Of a DNA stretch of 64,000 nt, positions 9,208-17,813 are shown piece by piece. Location: positions 2,356,001 to 2,420,000 of the forward strand of contig NZ_RYFW01000001.1 in the NCBI RefSeq assembly GCF_004138335.1. The letters run 5' to 3'. The stretch comes from Peristeroidobacter agariperforans. Its GTDB lineage: Bacteria; Pseudomonadota; Gammaproteobacteria; Steroidobacterales; Steroidobacteraceae. Each line of letters starts with the position of its first letter. Positions within the stretch are counted from its first letter, which is position 1. Under the pieces are notes generated by a model that saw nothing but the letters and a program-made list of their open reading frames with translations, ran no database searches and was not told the DNA's origin. The translations under genes were made by a program, and so were the position numbers.

Positions 9208-10608
9208 TTGAATACCATCGCCGAGGCCTCATCGCCGGTCGCAGCACCGGCGGCCAGTGCCGAATTCTTCGGCCATCCGCGCGGTCTGGCATACATCGCC
9301 TTCACCGAGGCCTGGGAGCGATTTTCCTTTTACGGCATGCAGGCGCTGCTGGTGCTGTACATGTCGGGATATCTGCTGCAGCCCGGAGTGGTCGAGCAGG
9401 TGGCCGGTTTCGCCGGCCTGCGCGCCGCCATCGAGGCGGTGTTCGGCACGTTGTCCACACAAGCGCTCGCGGCCCAGATCTTCGGGCTGTATATCGGCCT
9501 GGTTTATTTCGTGCCCATTTTCGGTGGTCTGCTCGGCGACCACGTCATGGGAAGACGTCGGGCGGTGCTGCTCGGCGCAGCGGCCATGGCGATCGGGCAC
9601 TTCCTGATGGCGTTCGAAGCAGCCTTCCTGCCGGCGCTGGCCGCCTTGATCGTCGGCTCCGGTTTGCTCAAAGGTAATCTTGCCGCTCAGGTCGGCGCGC
9701 TCTACAGCAAAGACGATCGTCGCCGCGACAGCGCATATACCGCTTACTGCACTGCTATCAACGTAGGCGCGTTCATCGCGCCGCTGGTGTGCGGCACCTT
9801 GGGTGAGTTCTACGGCTGGCACTACGGATTTGGCGCCGCCGGCATCGGCATGTTGATCGGAATCGTCATTTATCTGGCCGGTGCGAAATATTTGCCGGCT
9901 GATCGACCGCGTGACGCTCCAGTTCACGATCGCCCGCGCATGCAGCCCGGTGATCTGCGCAAAGTCCTGGTGATACTGCTGTTGCTCGCGATCACTGCAC
10001 TGTTCTGGACGGTGCAGACCCAGGTCTGGAATACCTATCCGGTGTGGCTGCGCGACCACGTCGATCGCTCGTTGCCGTTCGGCTGGATGCTGCCCGTCAC
10101 CTGGTTCCAGGCGCTCGATTCATTGACGGTGCTGCTGTTCGCGCCGCTGGTGATGTTCCTGTGGCGTCGCCAGGCGCAGCGGGGCGCCGAGCCGAGCGAT
10201 CTGGGAAAGATCGCGCTCGGCTGCGCTTTCTTCGCCATCGCGTGTCTGTTGTTGAGCGTTGGACAATGGCTGGCGGGCGCCGGCCGGGTGCCGGTGGGCT
10301 GGCCCATCCTGTTCCATTTCGTTTGCGCCGCTTCCTATTTGTATGTGGCGCCGATTGCACTCGCGCTCGTCTCGCGCGCAGCACCCCCTGCCGTGAACGC
10401 CATGATGGTCGGCTCCTATTACCTCGGCCTGTTCGTCGGCGGCATCGCCAGCGGCTGGCTGGCGCGCTTCTATGAGCCGCTCGGCCCGATGATGTTCTGG
10501 ATGCTTCATGTGCTGGTCGCGGTCGCAGGTTCGCTCAGCATCCTGGTGCTGCGGCGAATGTTTGTCCGCGTGCTCGAGCTGGAAGGCCCTAAAACGGCAA
10601 CGGCTTGA
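9208..10608 (+). CDS. POT/PTR-family proton-coupled oligopeptide transporter
   Basis: A 466-residue inner-membrane transporter of the major facilitator superfamily with about 12-14 hydrophobic segments. The N-terminal EAWERFSFYGMQALLVLYM is the ExxERFxYY-type motif of POT carriers, which import di- and tripeptides with protons. FGLYIGLVYFVPIFGGLLGD is the second POT signature. I favour the TTG at 9208 because AAGGGG lies 5 bp upstream; a GTG at 9202 would sit directly on that motif. Its product suits the exported peptidase and aminotransferase nearby. The 3' end overlaps the opposing gene by 20 bp. Confidence 0.92.
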   Translation: MNTIAEASSPVAAPAASAEFFGHPRGLAYIAFTEAWERFSFYGMQALLVLYMSGYLLQPGVVEQVAGFAGLRAAIEAVFGTLSTQALAAQIFGLYIGLVYFVPIFGGLLGDHVMGRRRAVLLGAAAMAIGHFLMAFEAAFLPALAALIVGSGLLKGNLAAQVGALYSKDDRRRDSAYTAYCTAINVGAFIAPLVCGTLGEFYGWHYGFGAAGIGMLIGIVIYLAGAKYLPADRPRDAPVHDRPRMQPGDLRKVLVILLLLAITALFWTVQTQVWNTYPVWLRDHVDRSLPFGWMLPVTWFQALDSLTVLLFAPLVMFLWRRQAQRGAEPSDLGKIALGCAFFAIACLLLSVGQWLAGAGRVPVGWPILFHFVCAASYLYVAPIALALVSRAAPPAVNAMMVGSYYLGLFVGGIASGWLARFYEPLGPMMFWMLHVLVAVAGSLSILVLRRMFVRVLELEGPKTATA

Positions 10609-11017
10609 GATCGGGGTCGATCCACGCGCGTCGCGCCATCACGGAGAACAACACGGGTTTCGACCAGTATTCGAGCAGCCAGTCGGAGCGTCCGTAACGG
10701 CTCGCGAGCAGCCCGTTCAGCACTTCGTGGAGCGCCTTTTCCGGTCTTTTTTCCAGCCAATCGCGCGCGGCTCGCAGCGAGGCCAGAGTGATGGTCTCGT
10801 GATAGCCGCTCGAATCGGTGTTCTCCACGCCGGTCGCGAGGTTGTACGCGCGAATCAATTTAGGCATCTCGGCTTCGGCGTTCATGCCGGGCCGTCGCAA
10901 AACCCAAAGAGCCGCGGCGAAGTGGGCCGCGTGCGTCCACTCCGGTTTCGGCAAAGTCCGGTCGATGACGCCGAGCGCAATGCGCTCGATTTCGCTGTCG
11001 CTGATGTAATGAATCAT
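10589..11017 (-). CDS. Conserved hypothetical protein, 142 aa
   Basis: A soluble, mixed alpha-helical protein of 142 residues with no signal peptide or membrane segment. Conserved-looking blocks include LPKPEWTHAAHFAAALWVLRR, NLATGVENTDSSGYHET and SRYGRSDWLLEYWSKPVLFS; I have seen similar proteins only as hypotheticals. The His and Trp/Tyr-rich WTHAAHF block could be a ligand or metal site, but that is a guess. The ATG at 11017 has AGGAG 8 bp upstream, so I reject the in-frame extension to 11152. A good promoter and a long structured leader lie upstream. Its tail overlaps the transporter gene by 20 bp. Confidence 0.75.
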   Translation of the reverse strand: MIHYISDSEIERIALGVIDRTLPKPEWTHAAHFAAALWVLRRPGMNAEAEMPKLIRAYNLATGVENTDSSGYHETITLASLRAARDWLEKRPEKALHEVLNGLLASRYGRSDWLLEYWSKPVLFSVMARRAWIDPDLKPLPF

Positions 11018-11196
11018 GGTCAAGCTCCTGACAGGGTGGCCAGCGAAGCTCGACGAAGCCCCGCCGGATGGCGGGGTTGCGGATGTTTGTTGGAGTTTGG
11101 GCTTAGAACCGGCCCGAGGAAATCCGAACGCACGCACGCGCAACCGCCGCAATGAAGCGCGGTTGTTGCTGTTTGCGTGTGCTGATTCGGATCATG
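11018..11196 (-). promoter_or_regulatory. Long structured 5' leader of the 142-aa hypothetical gene
   Basis: This 180-bp stretch between predicted promoter and start codon holds two hairpins: CAACCGC/GCGGTTG (11141-11165, 11-nt loop) and a perfect 7-bp GC stem CCCCGCC/GGCGGGG with GGAT loop (11059-11076), 42 bp before the ATG. A 30-codon ORF (minus strand, 11195 down to 11103) opens almost at the predicted transcript start. The arrangement resembles an attenuator leader, but no amino-acid run or known riboswitch core is visible. Confidence 0.35.
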
Positions 11197-11202
11197 GCCG
11201 CG

Positions 11203-11232
11203 ACTATAAAGCGCCGCGGCGGGGGCGGTCAA
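11203..11232 (-). promoter_or_regulatory. Sigma-70-type promoter for the 142-aa gene
   Basis: On the minus strand, TTGACC (11227-11232) and TATAGT (11203-11208) are separated by 18 bp, a near-consensus housekeeping promoter. Predicted transcription starts near 11196. Confidence 0.55.
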
Positions 11233-11321
11233 ACCGTTGGGAATTATTAAGGGTTTGTAATCATTCGGCGGCCAGCGAGGCAAAACCCGCTGGCCCCGAA
11301 TGTTTCAACCCAAATTCCGGA

Positions 11322-11555
11322 TTAGCGGCGGGCTTTCTTCTTCGACGAGCGCAGCGACAAGCCGAGCTTGTGGATGCGCTGGCGGACGGCCGCCTCGGTG
11401 CGCTTCAGCTTGCTCGCGATCGCACGGGCCGGAGTCTGTTCCTTGATCAGCGCCTTCATTTCGCGGTCATTCTGACTCGTCCAACGAACGCGGGAAGTTG
11501 CCTTGGAGCTCTTCTTCTTAGCGGGAGTCTTCGAACGTTTTGCTTTAGTTGCCAT
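11322..11555 (-). CDS. Small basic protein with HTH/SANT-like segment
   Basis: A 77-residue, strongly basic protein. The N terminus is Lys/Ser/Thr-rich (TKAKRSKTPAKKKSSK), like a histone tail. The core RWTSQNDREMKALIKEQTP is followed by ARAIASKLKRTEAAVRQRIH, which looks like a three-helix Myb/SANT or sigma-region-4-like DNA-binding fold. The C terminus is basic again. I expect a nucleoid-associated or regulatory DNA-binding role, inferred from composition and helix pattern only. The ATG is preceded by GAGGACTAACC. Its upstream DNA contains a 9-bp inverted repeat (11599-11625). Confidence 0.75.
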   Translation of the reverse strand: MATKAKRSKTPAKKKSSKATSRVRWTSQNDREMKALIKEQTPARAIASKLKRTEAAVRQRIHKLGLSLRSSKKKARR

Positions 11556-12296
11556 GGTTAGTCCTCTGGGTAACGCCGCTTGAATCCGCGGCCGCCGCGA
11601 CGAGTTCCGCGGTCGTGAACTCGTCTGATTCGTCGAGTCGATACACTCAGCATCGGCTTGACTTTGGTGGCCGCTTATGAAACTTCGGTCCGTTCTCGAA
11701 TGCGCGGGGATGTGATGGGAAGATTCGAAATGACCATGTTTGGAACGGAATGGCGCTATCGTACCAAATAAACACTACGTGTTTGTATATAACGGTGACG
11801 GTTGGTGACAAAACGTATCATTCGCTCACCGGCTACTACCGAAATATTCCCTGCAGGGCAAGCATCTAAACGAATTTATATCGACTGGAATTGAGCGTTG
11901 AACCGGTAAAAACGCAAAAGGAATGTCGACGCCCGCGCCAAAACAGATGTTTCGCGGGTGTTTCATGCGCTGACCGCGCTCGTTCAGCGTCTCGCCTGCG
12001 CCCCGCCGCGCGCCCCGAATCTCGGAAATCACAAACTCGCTACGAGGTAATCCCGAGGGGGCGGGTGCGATCCGCTCACAGCAGCCGCGTCCAGCGGCCG
12101 GCAGCGAATTGGTGCACAGCGTGCGATTGGAATATGCGTATGCGGGGCAGCCCAGCGGGCGGATTCCGCGATTTCACTGTCGGCGGATCGTGGGCACTGT
12201 TGTTTGCTCGGCGCCCGTCCAATCCAGGCGGAACCTTCTTGTCGCCGCGCGATTAAAAATCGGCATCTTGATGAGATTTCAACCGGAGAGAGGGCA
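11556..12296. other. 741-bp non-coding divergent interval
   Basis: I find no convincing gene here on either strand. It holds a 9-bp inverted repeat with 9-nt spacer (GACGAGTTC / GAACTCGTC, 11599-11625) close to the basic-protein gene, an AT-rich stretch (11755-11900) unusual for this GC-rich window, and within that a 15-bp interrupted palindrome AAACAC-TAC-GTGTTT (11770-11784). The right end carries the probable promoter of the stress cassette. The AT-rich part is a candidate protein-binding or promoter region. Confidence 0.5.
12230..12256 (+). promoter_or_regulatory. Possible ECF-type promoter of the envelope/stress cassette
   Basis: GGAACC at 12230-12235 matches the -35 box of many ECF/RpoE-type promoters; GATTAA follows after 15 bp and lies 40 bp before the first ATG. 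The -10 match is weak, so this is tentative. Confidence 0.3.
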
Positions 12297-12782
12297 ATGA
12301 CCGAATCCACCGACAGTACAAGCACTTCAGAAGCGCGCGGCCGTGCTGCCGACTTGAAACAGCGCTTGCGCGATGACGGCAAGCAGAGGATCGAGAGCGG
12401 CAAGCGCGCCGCCGCGGATCAGATCGCGGATATCGCCGACGCCATCGATGCGGCCTGCTCAAAGCTGGATCAGTCCCAGCCGACGATTGCGAGCTATGCA
12501 TCGAAGCTCTCGGGCAACGTCAGTGGCCTCGCGGCGCATTTGCGCGAGGACAGCATCGAAGATTTGTACTACCAGGTGCGGCAGCTGGCGGTCCGGCATC
12601 CCGGAATGTTCCTGCTCGGCAGCGCCGCGCTCGGTGTCGCGATCGTGCGCTTCATGAAGGCCTCCGAGCGCAACCTGGACGCTTTATATGAAGAGGATCT
12701 GGGTGAGGCAGGCGAAGAACAAAGTGCCGCGTTCTATCGAGCGTCGGCCACGCCCGACACCTATGGAAGCAGGGGAGTTTGA
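12297..12782 (+). CDS. Helical membrane-anchored protein of the stress cassette
   Basis: A 161-residue protein. The N-terminal half is charged and probably helical (DLKQRLRDDGKQRIESGKRA, then a segment with regularly spaced Ala and Asp), like DUF883 or apolipoprotein-like helices. A single membrane helix (MFLLGSAALGVAIVRFM) lies near residues 110-126 and an acidic tail follows. The ATG at 12297 follows GGAGAGAGGG. It heads a run of five co-directional genes separated by 3 bp, -4 bp, 6 bp and -4 bp. The exact function is unknown; the context suggests membrane stress or remodelling. Confidence 0.8.
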   Translation: MTESTDSTSTSEARGRAADLKQRLRDDGKQRIESGKRAAADQIADIADAIDAACSKLDQSQPTIASYASKLSGNVSGLAAHLREDSIEDLYYQVRQLAVRHPGMFLLGSAALGVAIVRFMKASERNLDALYEEDLGEAGEEQSAAFYRASATPDTYGSRGV

Positions 12783-12785
12783 GTC

Positions 12786-13190
12786 ATGGCGTCCTCCCCG
12801 ATACCCAGTGGCCCCACGGATGCGTCCATGACGGGGCTGCTCAGTCGTTTGATGGATGAAGCTCTGGCGCTCGCCAGAAACGAAATTGCGCTGGCCAAAG
12901 CCGAAGCTCGCACAGCGTTGCGCGATGTAAAACTGAGCGTCGCGCCGTTCGCGATCGCGGCCGGCGTGCTGCTGGCAGGCGTGCTCACGCTGGTTGCAAC
13001 CGTCATCCTCGCGCTCGCTGAAGTGATGCGCCCGTGGTTGGCGGCGATGCTGGTCAGCATCGTATTGCTGGTCGCCGGGTTCGTGCTGCTGAATGCGGGC
13101 AAGCGCAAGTGGTCACATCTGGGCGAGCAGTTCGATCGCACTCAAGAATCGCTGCAAAAAGATGCGACCGTGGTCGCGCGGAGGACATGA
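12786..13190 (+). CDS. Phage-holin-superfamily (Phage_holin_3_6-like) membrane protein
   Basis: A 134-residue protein matching the pattern of the chromosomal holin-3-6/DUF1469 family. An amphipathic helix (LLSRLMDEALALARNEIALA) is followed by two adjacent membrane helices (FAIAAGVLLAGVLTLVATVI and WLAAMLVSIVLLVAGFVLL) and a basic cytoplasmic tail. Despite the name, these proteins are ordinary bacterial genes next to DUF883/DUF3618 genes, and I see no phage genes around. Its TGA overlaps the next ATG (ATGA), implying coupled translation. Confidence 0.88.
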   Translation: MASSPIPSGPTDASMTGLLSRLMDEALALARNEIALAKAEARTALRDVKLSVAPFAIAAGVLLAGVLTLVATVILALAEVMRPWLAAMLVSIVLLVAGFVLLNAGKRKWSHLGEQFDRTQESLQKDATVVARRT

Positions 13191-13954
13191 TGAACGGCAC
13201 AACTGACAAGCGTAGCGCCGCCGATCTGGAGCAGCGCGGCGAGCAGATCCGGGCAAATCTGGATCAAACGCTCGATGAGATCCAGCGCAAGTTTTCCTCG
13301 GGCGAGTTGCTCGATCGCTCGGTGGAGTTCATTCGAGACTCGGGCTCGGAGCTGATGCGGGAGGCTGCGGACACCGTGCGGCGAAACCCGGTGCCGGTGG
13401 TGCTCACGGCGGCCGGGCTGATCTGGCTGGTGGCTTCGGTGGCGAAGTCGCGCTCCGACGACGAGGATTACGAGGATTATATGAGTCGCGAGCGCGAATG
13501 GCGGCGCGATGAGGAGCGCTGGGACAGATCAGCTCGTGGCCGCGTGAGGAATGCGGCTGACCAGGTTCGCAGCAGGGCGCGTCGGGTGCAGGGGCAGGTC
13601 TCGGACCGGTTGTCGGGTTCGATGCAAACCGTACAAGTCCGCTCGCGCGAAGTGCGCTCACGCCTGGACGATCTGGTTCAGGAACAGCCGATTGCACTCG
13701 GTGCGCTCGCGCTGGCGGCCGGCGCATTGATCGGCGCTGCGCTGCCCATGACGGAATATGAGAACAGATGGGTCGGGCCCGTACACGACCGCACCGTAGC
13801 CCGCGCCAAAGAAGCCGGCCGACGCGAGTACGACAATCTGCGCGAGGCGGTTGCATCGTCCTTGGAACGTCGCGGCGGCAACGGCGCGCGACGTTTCGGA
13901 AGCGACAATGTTGCGGGAACCGACGACGGTTCGCAGCGTCCCGTTCAGGGTTAG
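13187..13954 (+). CDS. DUF3618-containing membrane protein
   Basis: A 255-residue protein. The N-terminal part (DLEQRGEQIRANLDQTLDEI, then QRKFSSGELLD) is the usual DUF3618 start. A membrane helix (VPVVLTAAGLIWLVASVA) is near residue 70, a long Arg/Asp/Glu-rich linker follows, and a second hydrophobic segment (LGALALAAGALIGAALP) is near 190. The start is the first ATG of ATGATG and overlaps the holin-like gene. It probably forms an envelope complex with its two upstream partners (inference from constant gene association). Confidence 0.85.
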   Translation: MMNGTTDKRSAADLEQRGEQIRANLDQTLDEIQRKFSSGELLDRSVEFIRDSGSELMREAADTVRRNPVPVVLTAAGLIWLVASVAKSRSDDEDYEDYMSREREWRRDEERWDRSARGRVRNAADQVRSRARRVQGQVSDRLSGSMQTVQVRSREVRSRLDDLVQEQPIALGALALAAGALIGAALPMTEYENRWVGPVHDRTVARAKEAGRREYDNLREAVASSLERRGGNGARRFGSDNVAGTDDGSQRPVQG

Positions 13955-13960
13955 CGAGGC

Positions 13961-14863
13961 ATGGCCATGGCTGCATCAATGACTCGCGAGCCAGTCCTCG
14001 ATCGTTCGCTCGGCTGGTTCAGCGTCGGGCTGGGCATGGCAGAGCTGCTGGCACCGAAAGCGATGGGGCGCATGATCGGTGTGGGCGAACAAAGCACTGT
14101 GTTACGAATGTGTGGCGTGCGCGAGATCGTGAGCGGCGTCGGTTTGCTGTCGGGTCGTGCGCCGGCGACGTTTGCGATGTCGCGCGTCGTCGGCGATGTG
14201 ATGGATCTCGCGTTGCTCGGCGCATCGCTGCGCTCGCCGGATTCGAATCCCTCGCGCGTGGCGGCGACGGCAACGGCAGTTGCCGGCGTTACTGCGCTCG
14301 ATCTGTACGCGAGCAAAGTGGAACTGCAATCTTCCATGGCCGAGGCGCAACAGGACGTTCCGGTGCACGCCAGTCTGATGATCAATAGTCCGCCGGATCA
14401 GGTGTATGCATTCTGGCGCAAGCTGGAAAACCTGCCGCGCTTCATGTCCCACCTGGAATCCGTGGCGGAAGTGGCCCAGCAACGATCGGAATGGACGGCT
14501 CGCCTGCCTGGCGGCGTGCAACTGCGCTGGCAGTCGGAGATCGTCGAGGATCAGCCGGGAAGGCTGATGTCATGGCGCACCGTCGCCGGCTCGGAAATAA
14601 ATCACGTCGGCAGCGTGCGCTTCGAGCCCGGGCCGGGCGGCCAGGGGACGCAGGTTAAAGTGGAAATCTATTACGGCATGCCGGGCGGGCCCGCCGCTGC
14701 GAAAGCCGCGCAACTGGTGGCGATGGCGCCGGAGTCCCTGGTCACCGAAGACCTGCGGCGCTTGAAACAATTGATCGAGACCGGCGAGATCGCGACGACC
14801 CAGGGCCAGCCGGCCGGAAAGCGCAGCATGATCGGTCGCATGTTCGGCAAGGAGGAGTCATGA
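13961..14863 (+). CDS. SRPBCC/cyclase-dehydrase protein with N-terminal membrane region
   Basis: A 300-residue protein. The first ~120 residues hold hydrophobic segments ([39 protein letters not shown]). From about residue 133 ([31 protein letters not shown]) it is a START-like SRPBCC domain, a helix-grip fold that binds hydrophobic ligands. A membrane-tethered lipid or ketone-binding role is likely; catalysis is not certain. Its last codons overlap the alcohol dehydrogenase ATG by 4 bp. Confidence 0.85.
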   Translation: MAMAASMTREPVLDRSLGWFSVGLGMAELLAPKAMGRMIGVGEQSTVLRMCGVREIVSGVGLLSGRAPATFAMSRVVGDVMDLALLGASLRSPDSNPSRVAATATAVAGVTALDLYASKVELQSSMAEAQQDVPVHASLMINSPPDQVYAFWRKLENLPRFMSHLESVAEVAQQRSEWTARLPGGVQLRWQSEIVEDQPGRLMSWRTVAGSEINHVGSVRFEPGPGGQGTQVKVEIYYGMPGGPAAAKAAQLVAMAPESLVTEDLRRLKQLIETGEIATTQGQPAGKRSMIGRMFGKEES

Positions 14864-16032
14864 GAGCAGTCTGTTGGCAAGGCGTGCACAAGGTCGGCAT
14901 CGAGGAAGTGCCGGACGCGCGTGTGATCAATCCACGCGATGCTGTTATCAAGGTGCGCAAAGCGGCCATTTGCGGCTCGGACCTCCATCTCTACGACGGC
15001 TACGTACCCGGCATGATGCGCGGTGACATTCTCGGCCACGAGTTCATGGGTGAAGTGGTCGAGACCGGGTCCGGCGTGCCGAATCTTTCGCGCGGCGATC
15101 GCGTCGTGGTGCCGTTTCCGATTTCTTGCGGCAATTGTTTCTTTTGCGAGCAGGAAATGTACTCGCTGTGCGAGAACTCCAATCCGAATGCGCGGCTCGC
15201 GGAAAAATTCTGGGGCCATTCGCCTTGCGGCATCTTTGGTTACTCGCATTTGCTGGGCGGCTATGCAGGCGGGCAGGCCGAGTATGTGCGCGTGCCGTTC
15301 GCGGATGTCGGGCCGATGAAGGTCCCGGATGCGATGAGCGATGAGCAAGCGCTGTTTCTCGGCGACATCCTGCCCACCGGCTACATGGCCGCGGAGAACT
15401 GCAACATCCGGGAAGGTGACACGGTGGCTGTCTGGGGCTGTGGGCCAGTCGGCCTGTTCGCAATCATGAGCGCCAAGCTGTTGGGCGCGTCCCGGGTCAT
15501 CGCTATCGATCGATTCCCTGAGCGGCTGAGTCTCGCGCACCGAGCAGGCGCAGAGATCCTCAACTACGAGGAAATGGACACGCTGGAAACATTACGGGAA
15601 TGGACGGGCGGCCGCGGGCCGGATGCGTGCATCGATGCCGTGGGCATGGAGGCGCACATGCACGGTGTCCAGCACGCGTACGACAAGGTGAAGCAGGCGT
15701 TGCGATTGGAAACCGAGCGGCCGGGCGTCGTGCGCGAGGCGATTCAAGCCTGTCGCAACGGCGGTACGGTCTCGGTTCCGGGCGTGTACGGCGGATTGGC
15801 GGACAAGATTCCACTCGGCGCCGTCGTGAACAAGGCGCTGACGATCAAGTCCGGCCAGACTCACGTGCAGCGGTACATGAAACCGCTGATGGCTCGCATC
15901 GAGAACGGCGAGATCGATCCGACCATGATCATCACTCACCGTATCGGCATCGATGATGTGCCGGATGCATACCAGATGTTCCGCGACAAGGAAGACGACT
16001 GCATCAAGGTCGTGGTGAACATGGCCTCGTGA
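14860..16032 (+). CDS. Zinc-dependent alcohol dehydrogenase (formaldehyde dehydrogenase-like)
   Basis: A 390-residue medium-chain dehydrogenase. Catalytic zinc ligands are visible in [11 protein letters not shown] (Cys) and GHEFMGEV (His-Glu), and the structural zinc cluster in [15 protein letters not shown]. The cofactor motif [20 protein letters not shown] is followed by [11 protein letters not shown], whose Asp favours NAD. The extended insert and length resemble glutathione-independent formaldehyde dehydrogenases. It is the last gene of the stress cassette, so detoxification of aldehydes released by membrane damage is plausible (inference). Confidence 0.9.
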   Translation: MRAVCWQGVHKVGIEEVPDARVINPRDAVIKVRKAAICGSDLHLYDGYVPGMMRGDILGHEFMGEVVETGSGVPNLSRGDRVVVPFPISCGNCFFCEQEMYSLCENSNPNARLAEKFWGHSPCGIFGYSHLLGGYAGGQAEYVRVPFADVGPMKVPDAMSDEQALFLGDILPTGYMAAENCNIREGDTVAVWGCGPVGLFAIMSAKLLGASRVIAIDRFPERLSLAHRAGAEILNYEEMDTLETLREWTGGRGPDACIDAVGMEAHMHGVQHAYDKVKQALRLETERPGVVREAIQACRNGGTVSVPGVYGGLADKIPLGAVVNKALTIKSGQTHVQRYMKPLMARIENGEIDPTMIITHRIGIDDVPDAYQMFRDKEDDCIKVVVNMAS

Positions 16033-16058
16033 CGAGGCGCGGCGCGGCAGTCTGCTTA

Positions 16059-16925
16059 TCAAAGAAGAGGCTTGCCGCCCGTCACGGCGACGGTCGCTCC
16101 CGAGACGTAACTGCTTTCATCGCTCGCGAGCATCACATACACCGGCGCCAACTCGCACGGTTGTGCCGGTCGCTTCATCGGATATTGCGATCCAAACTCG
16201 CTGACCTTCTGCGGGTCCATCGACGCCGGGATCAGGGGCGTCCAGACCGGCCCCGGTGCGACGGTGTTCGCTCGAATGCCTTTCTCGGCTAGCAACTGCG
16301 CTAGTCCAGCGGTGAAATTCTGAATCGCTCCCTTGGTCGTTGCGTAGGCGAGCAGGCTGGGATTGGGAACATCGGCGTTGATCGATGCTGTGTTGATGAT
16401 GCTGGCGCCTTCCTTCATGTGCGGCATGGCGGCCTTGGTGATGTAGAACATGGCCGAAAGGTTGGTGGCCATCGTCTTGTCCCATTCCTCGTCGGGAATT
16501 TTTTCCAACGCGTCGAATGTCATCTGGTGCGCGGCGTTGTTCACCAGGATATCGATGCGGCCGAACGCTTCGACCGATTTCTTCACCAGCGTACGGCAAT
16601 GCTCGGCTTGCGCGATATCGCCCGGTATCAGCACGCACTTGCGCCCGGCCGCTTCGACCAGGCGCTGCGTCTGCTTCGCATCTTCATGCTCGTTGAGATA
16701 ACTGACGGCGACATCGGCGCCTTCGCGCGCAAATGCGAGGGCGACTGCACGGCCGATGCCCGAATCGGCGCCGGTAATCAGCGCCTTCTTGTCCGTCAGC
16801 CGATTCGCACCCTTGTAGCTGTCCTCGCCGTAGTCCGGCTCGGGCTTCATCGCCTTGCTCGAGCCGGGCAGGGACTGGGATTGTTTGGGGAAGGGCGGTT
16901 TAGGGAACTCTTTCCGTGGACTCAT
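16059..16925 (-). CDS. SDR-family oxidoreductase (general-stress type, YhdF-like)
   Basis: A 288-residue short-chain dehydrogenase with a Pro/Lys-rich N-terminal extension (FPKPPFPKQSQSLPGSSKAM) typical of the YhdF/YhxC-like stress group. It has the nucleotide motif GADSGIGR, NNAA, the catalytic Ser in NTASIN and the YATTK Tyr/Lys pair. The ATG at 16925 was chosen because this extension begins there. It converges on the alcohol dehydrogenase gene across 26 bp, consistent with a shared detoxification role. Confidence 0.9.
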   Translation of the reverse strand: MSPRKEFPKPPFPKQSQSLPGSSKAMKPEPDYGEDSYKGANRLTDKKALITGADSGIGRAVALAFAREGADVAVSYLNEHEDAKQTQRLVEAAGRKCVLIPGDIAQAEHCRTLVKKSVEAFGRIDILVNNAAHQMTFDALEKIPDEEWDKTMATNLSAMFYITKAAMPHMKEGASIINTASINADVPNPSLLAYATTKGAIQNFTAGLAQLLAEKGIRANTVAPGPVWTPLIPASMDPQKVSEFGSQYPMKRPAQPCELAPVYVMLASDESSYVSGATVAVTGGKPLL

Positions 16926-16994
16926 GGCGCAGCTCGCAAAACAGCTCTCGATGAGTCCGAACAAGAAAGCAATGGAACGTAAAGTTCCGTCAGG

Positions 16995-17453
16995 TCACAG
17001 GCCCTCGGGCCAGCGCGTCGTGCTGGCCAGCGGGCGACCGGTTTCGAGCAGAGTTTTCAAACTGGCGAGCAGGCCCGGCCAGCCGTTCGAGACGGCGTCG
17101 ATGGTCTTGGAGTCCTGCACGTCGCTCTCGTGAATGACCGTGAGTTTCACTTCGTCGCCATGCTGCTCCAGTTCATAGGTCAAGCGTGTCGGTCCTTCCG
17201 CTTTCAGTTCAGGGACGAACTGGTTGTGCCAGTGAAGCACCAGTTTGCGCGGGCGGTCGATTTCGAGCACTTTGCCGCTGTCGCCGACGCGACCATCGGG
17301 GATCATGAGTTTCCAGGAAGCGCCCTGGGTCCAGTCGCAGTCCTGCCAGGTTTCGACCCAGTACTGACGCGTGAACTCCGGCTGGGTGAGCGCATCCCAC
17401 AGCTTCTCGGCGGTGGTGCGGATATAGGTGACATAGACGAACTTGCTACTCAT
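16995..17453 (-). CDS. AHSA1/SRPBCC family protein
   Basis: A 152-residue START-like protein of the activator-of-Hsp90 homologue 1 group (VYVTYIRTTAEKLWDALTQP, RQYWVETWQDCDWTQGASW, then GPTRLTYELEQHGDEVKLTV). These small proteins bind hydrophobic ligands; most have no known substrate. It overlaps the upstream ArsR gene by 8 bp, the standard ArsR-AHSA1 two-gene operon, so the regulator probably controls this gene. Confidence 0.88.
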   Translation of the reverse strand: MSSKFVYVTYIRTTAEKLWDALTQPEFTRQYWVETWQDCDWTQGASWKLMIPDGRVGDSGKVLEIDRPRKLVLHWHNQFVPELKAEGPTRLTYELEQHGDEVKLTVIHESDVQDSKTIDAVSNGWPGLLASLKTLLETGRPLASTTRWPEGL

Positions 17454-17769
17454 CGTCGTCTCCTTCCAATCGTTTCTTCAGATCGGCGAGCGCGCGCAGG
17501 CGGCCGCGCTCGTACTTGCGGATCCAGCGCTCGGCGATCTCGTGAATAGGCACGGGATTGAGGTAGTGCAGCTTCTCGCGGCCCTGCCATTGCACGACCA
17601 CGAGATTGGCCTGCTCCAGGATCACCAGGTGCTTGGTCACGGCCTGACGACTCATGTCCAGGCCTTCGCACAGCTGCGCGAGGGTTTGGCCGTTTTGTTC
17701 GTACAGGCGATCGAGCAGCGCGCGCCGGCTGCTGTCCGCCAATGCGCGAAACGCAGCGTCCAGATCCAT
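17446..17769 (-). CDS. ArsR-family transcriptional repressor
   Basis: A 107-residue winged-helix regulator: FRALADSSRRALLDRLYEQN, then LAQLCEGLDMSRQAVTKHLVILEQANLV as recognition helix, then a beta-wing with WQGREKLHYLNP. It lacks the CxC metal-binding motif of ArsR/SmtB sensors, so it is probably of the metal-independent subgroup found with AHSA1 proteins. The ATG at 17769 starts MDLDAAF; another in-frame ATG lies 15 bp upstream. It is translated first and overlaps the AHSA1 gene. Confidence 0.88.
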   Translation of the reverse strand: MDLDAAFRALADSSRRALLDRLYEQNGQTLAQLCEGLDMSRQAVTKHLVILEQANLVVVQWQGREKLHYLNPVPIHEIAERWIRKYERGRLRALADLKKRLEGDDDE

Positions 17770-17813
17770 GGCATCATTATGCAACCATGAGGTTGCATGT
17801 CAAGACAGGTGTT

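Noticed and set aside
11020-11283. 87-codon minus-strand open frame upstream of the 142-aa gene
   Set aside because: It spans the predicted promoter and has no ribosome binding site or recognisable sequence; the promoter and leader explanation fits better.
12786-13190. Holin-like gene as a sign of a prophage
   Set aside because: Neighbours are DUF3618, SRPBCC and dehydrogenase genes; no lysin, capsid, tail, integrase or attachment repeat is visible. The family is commonly chromosomal.
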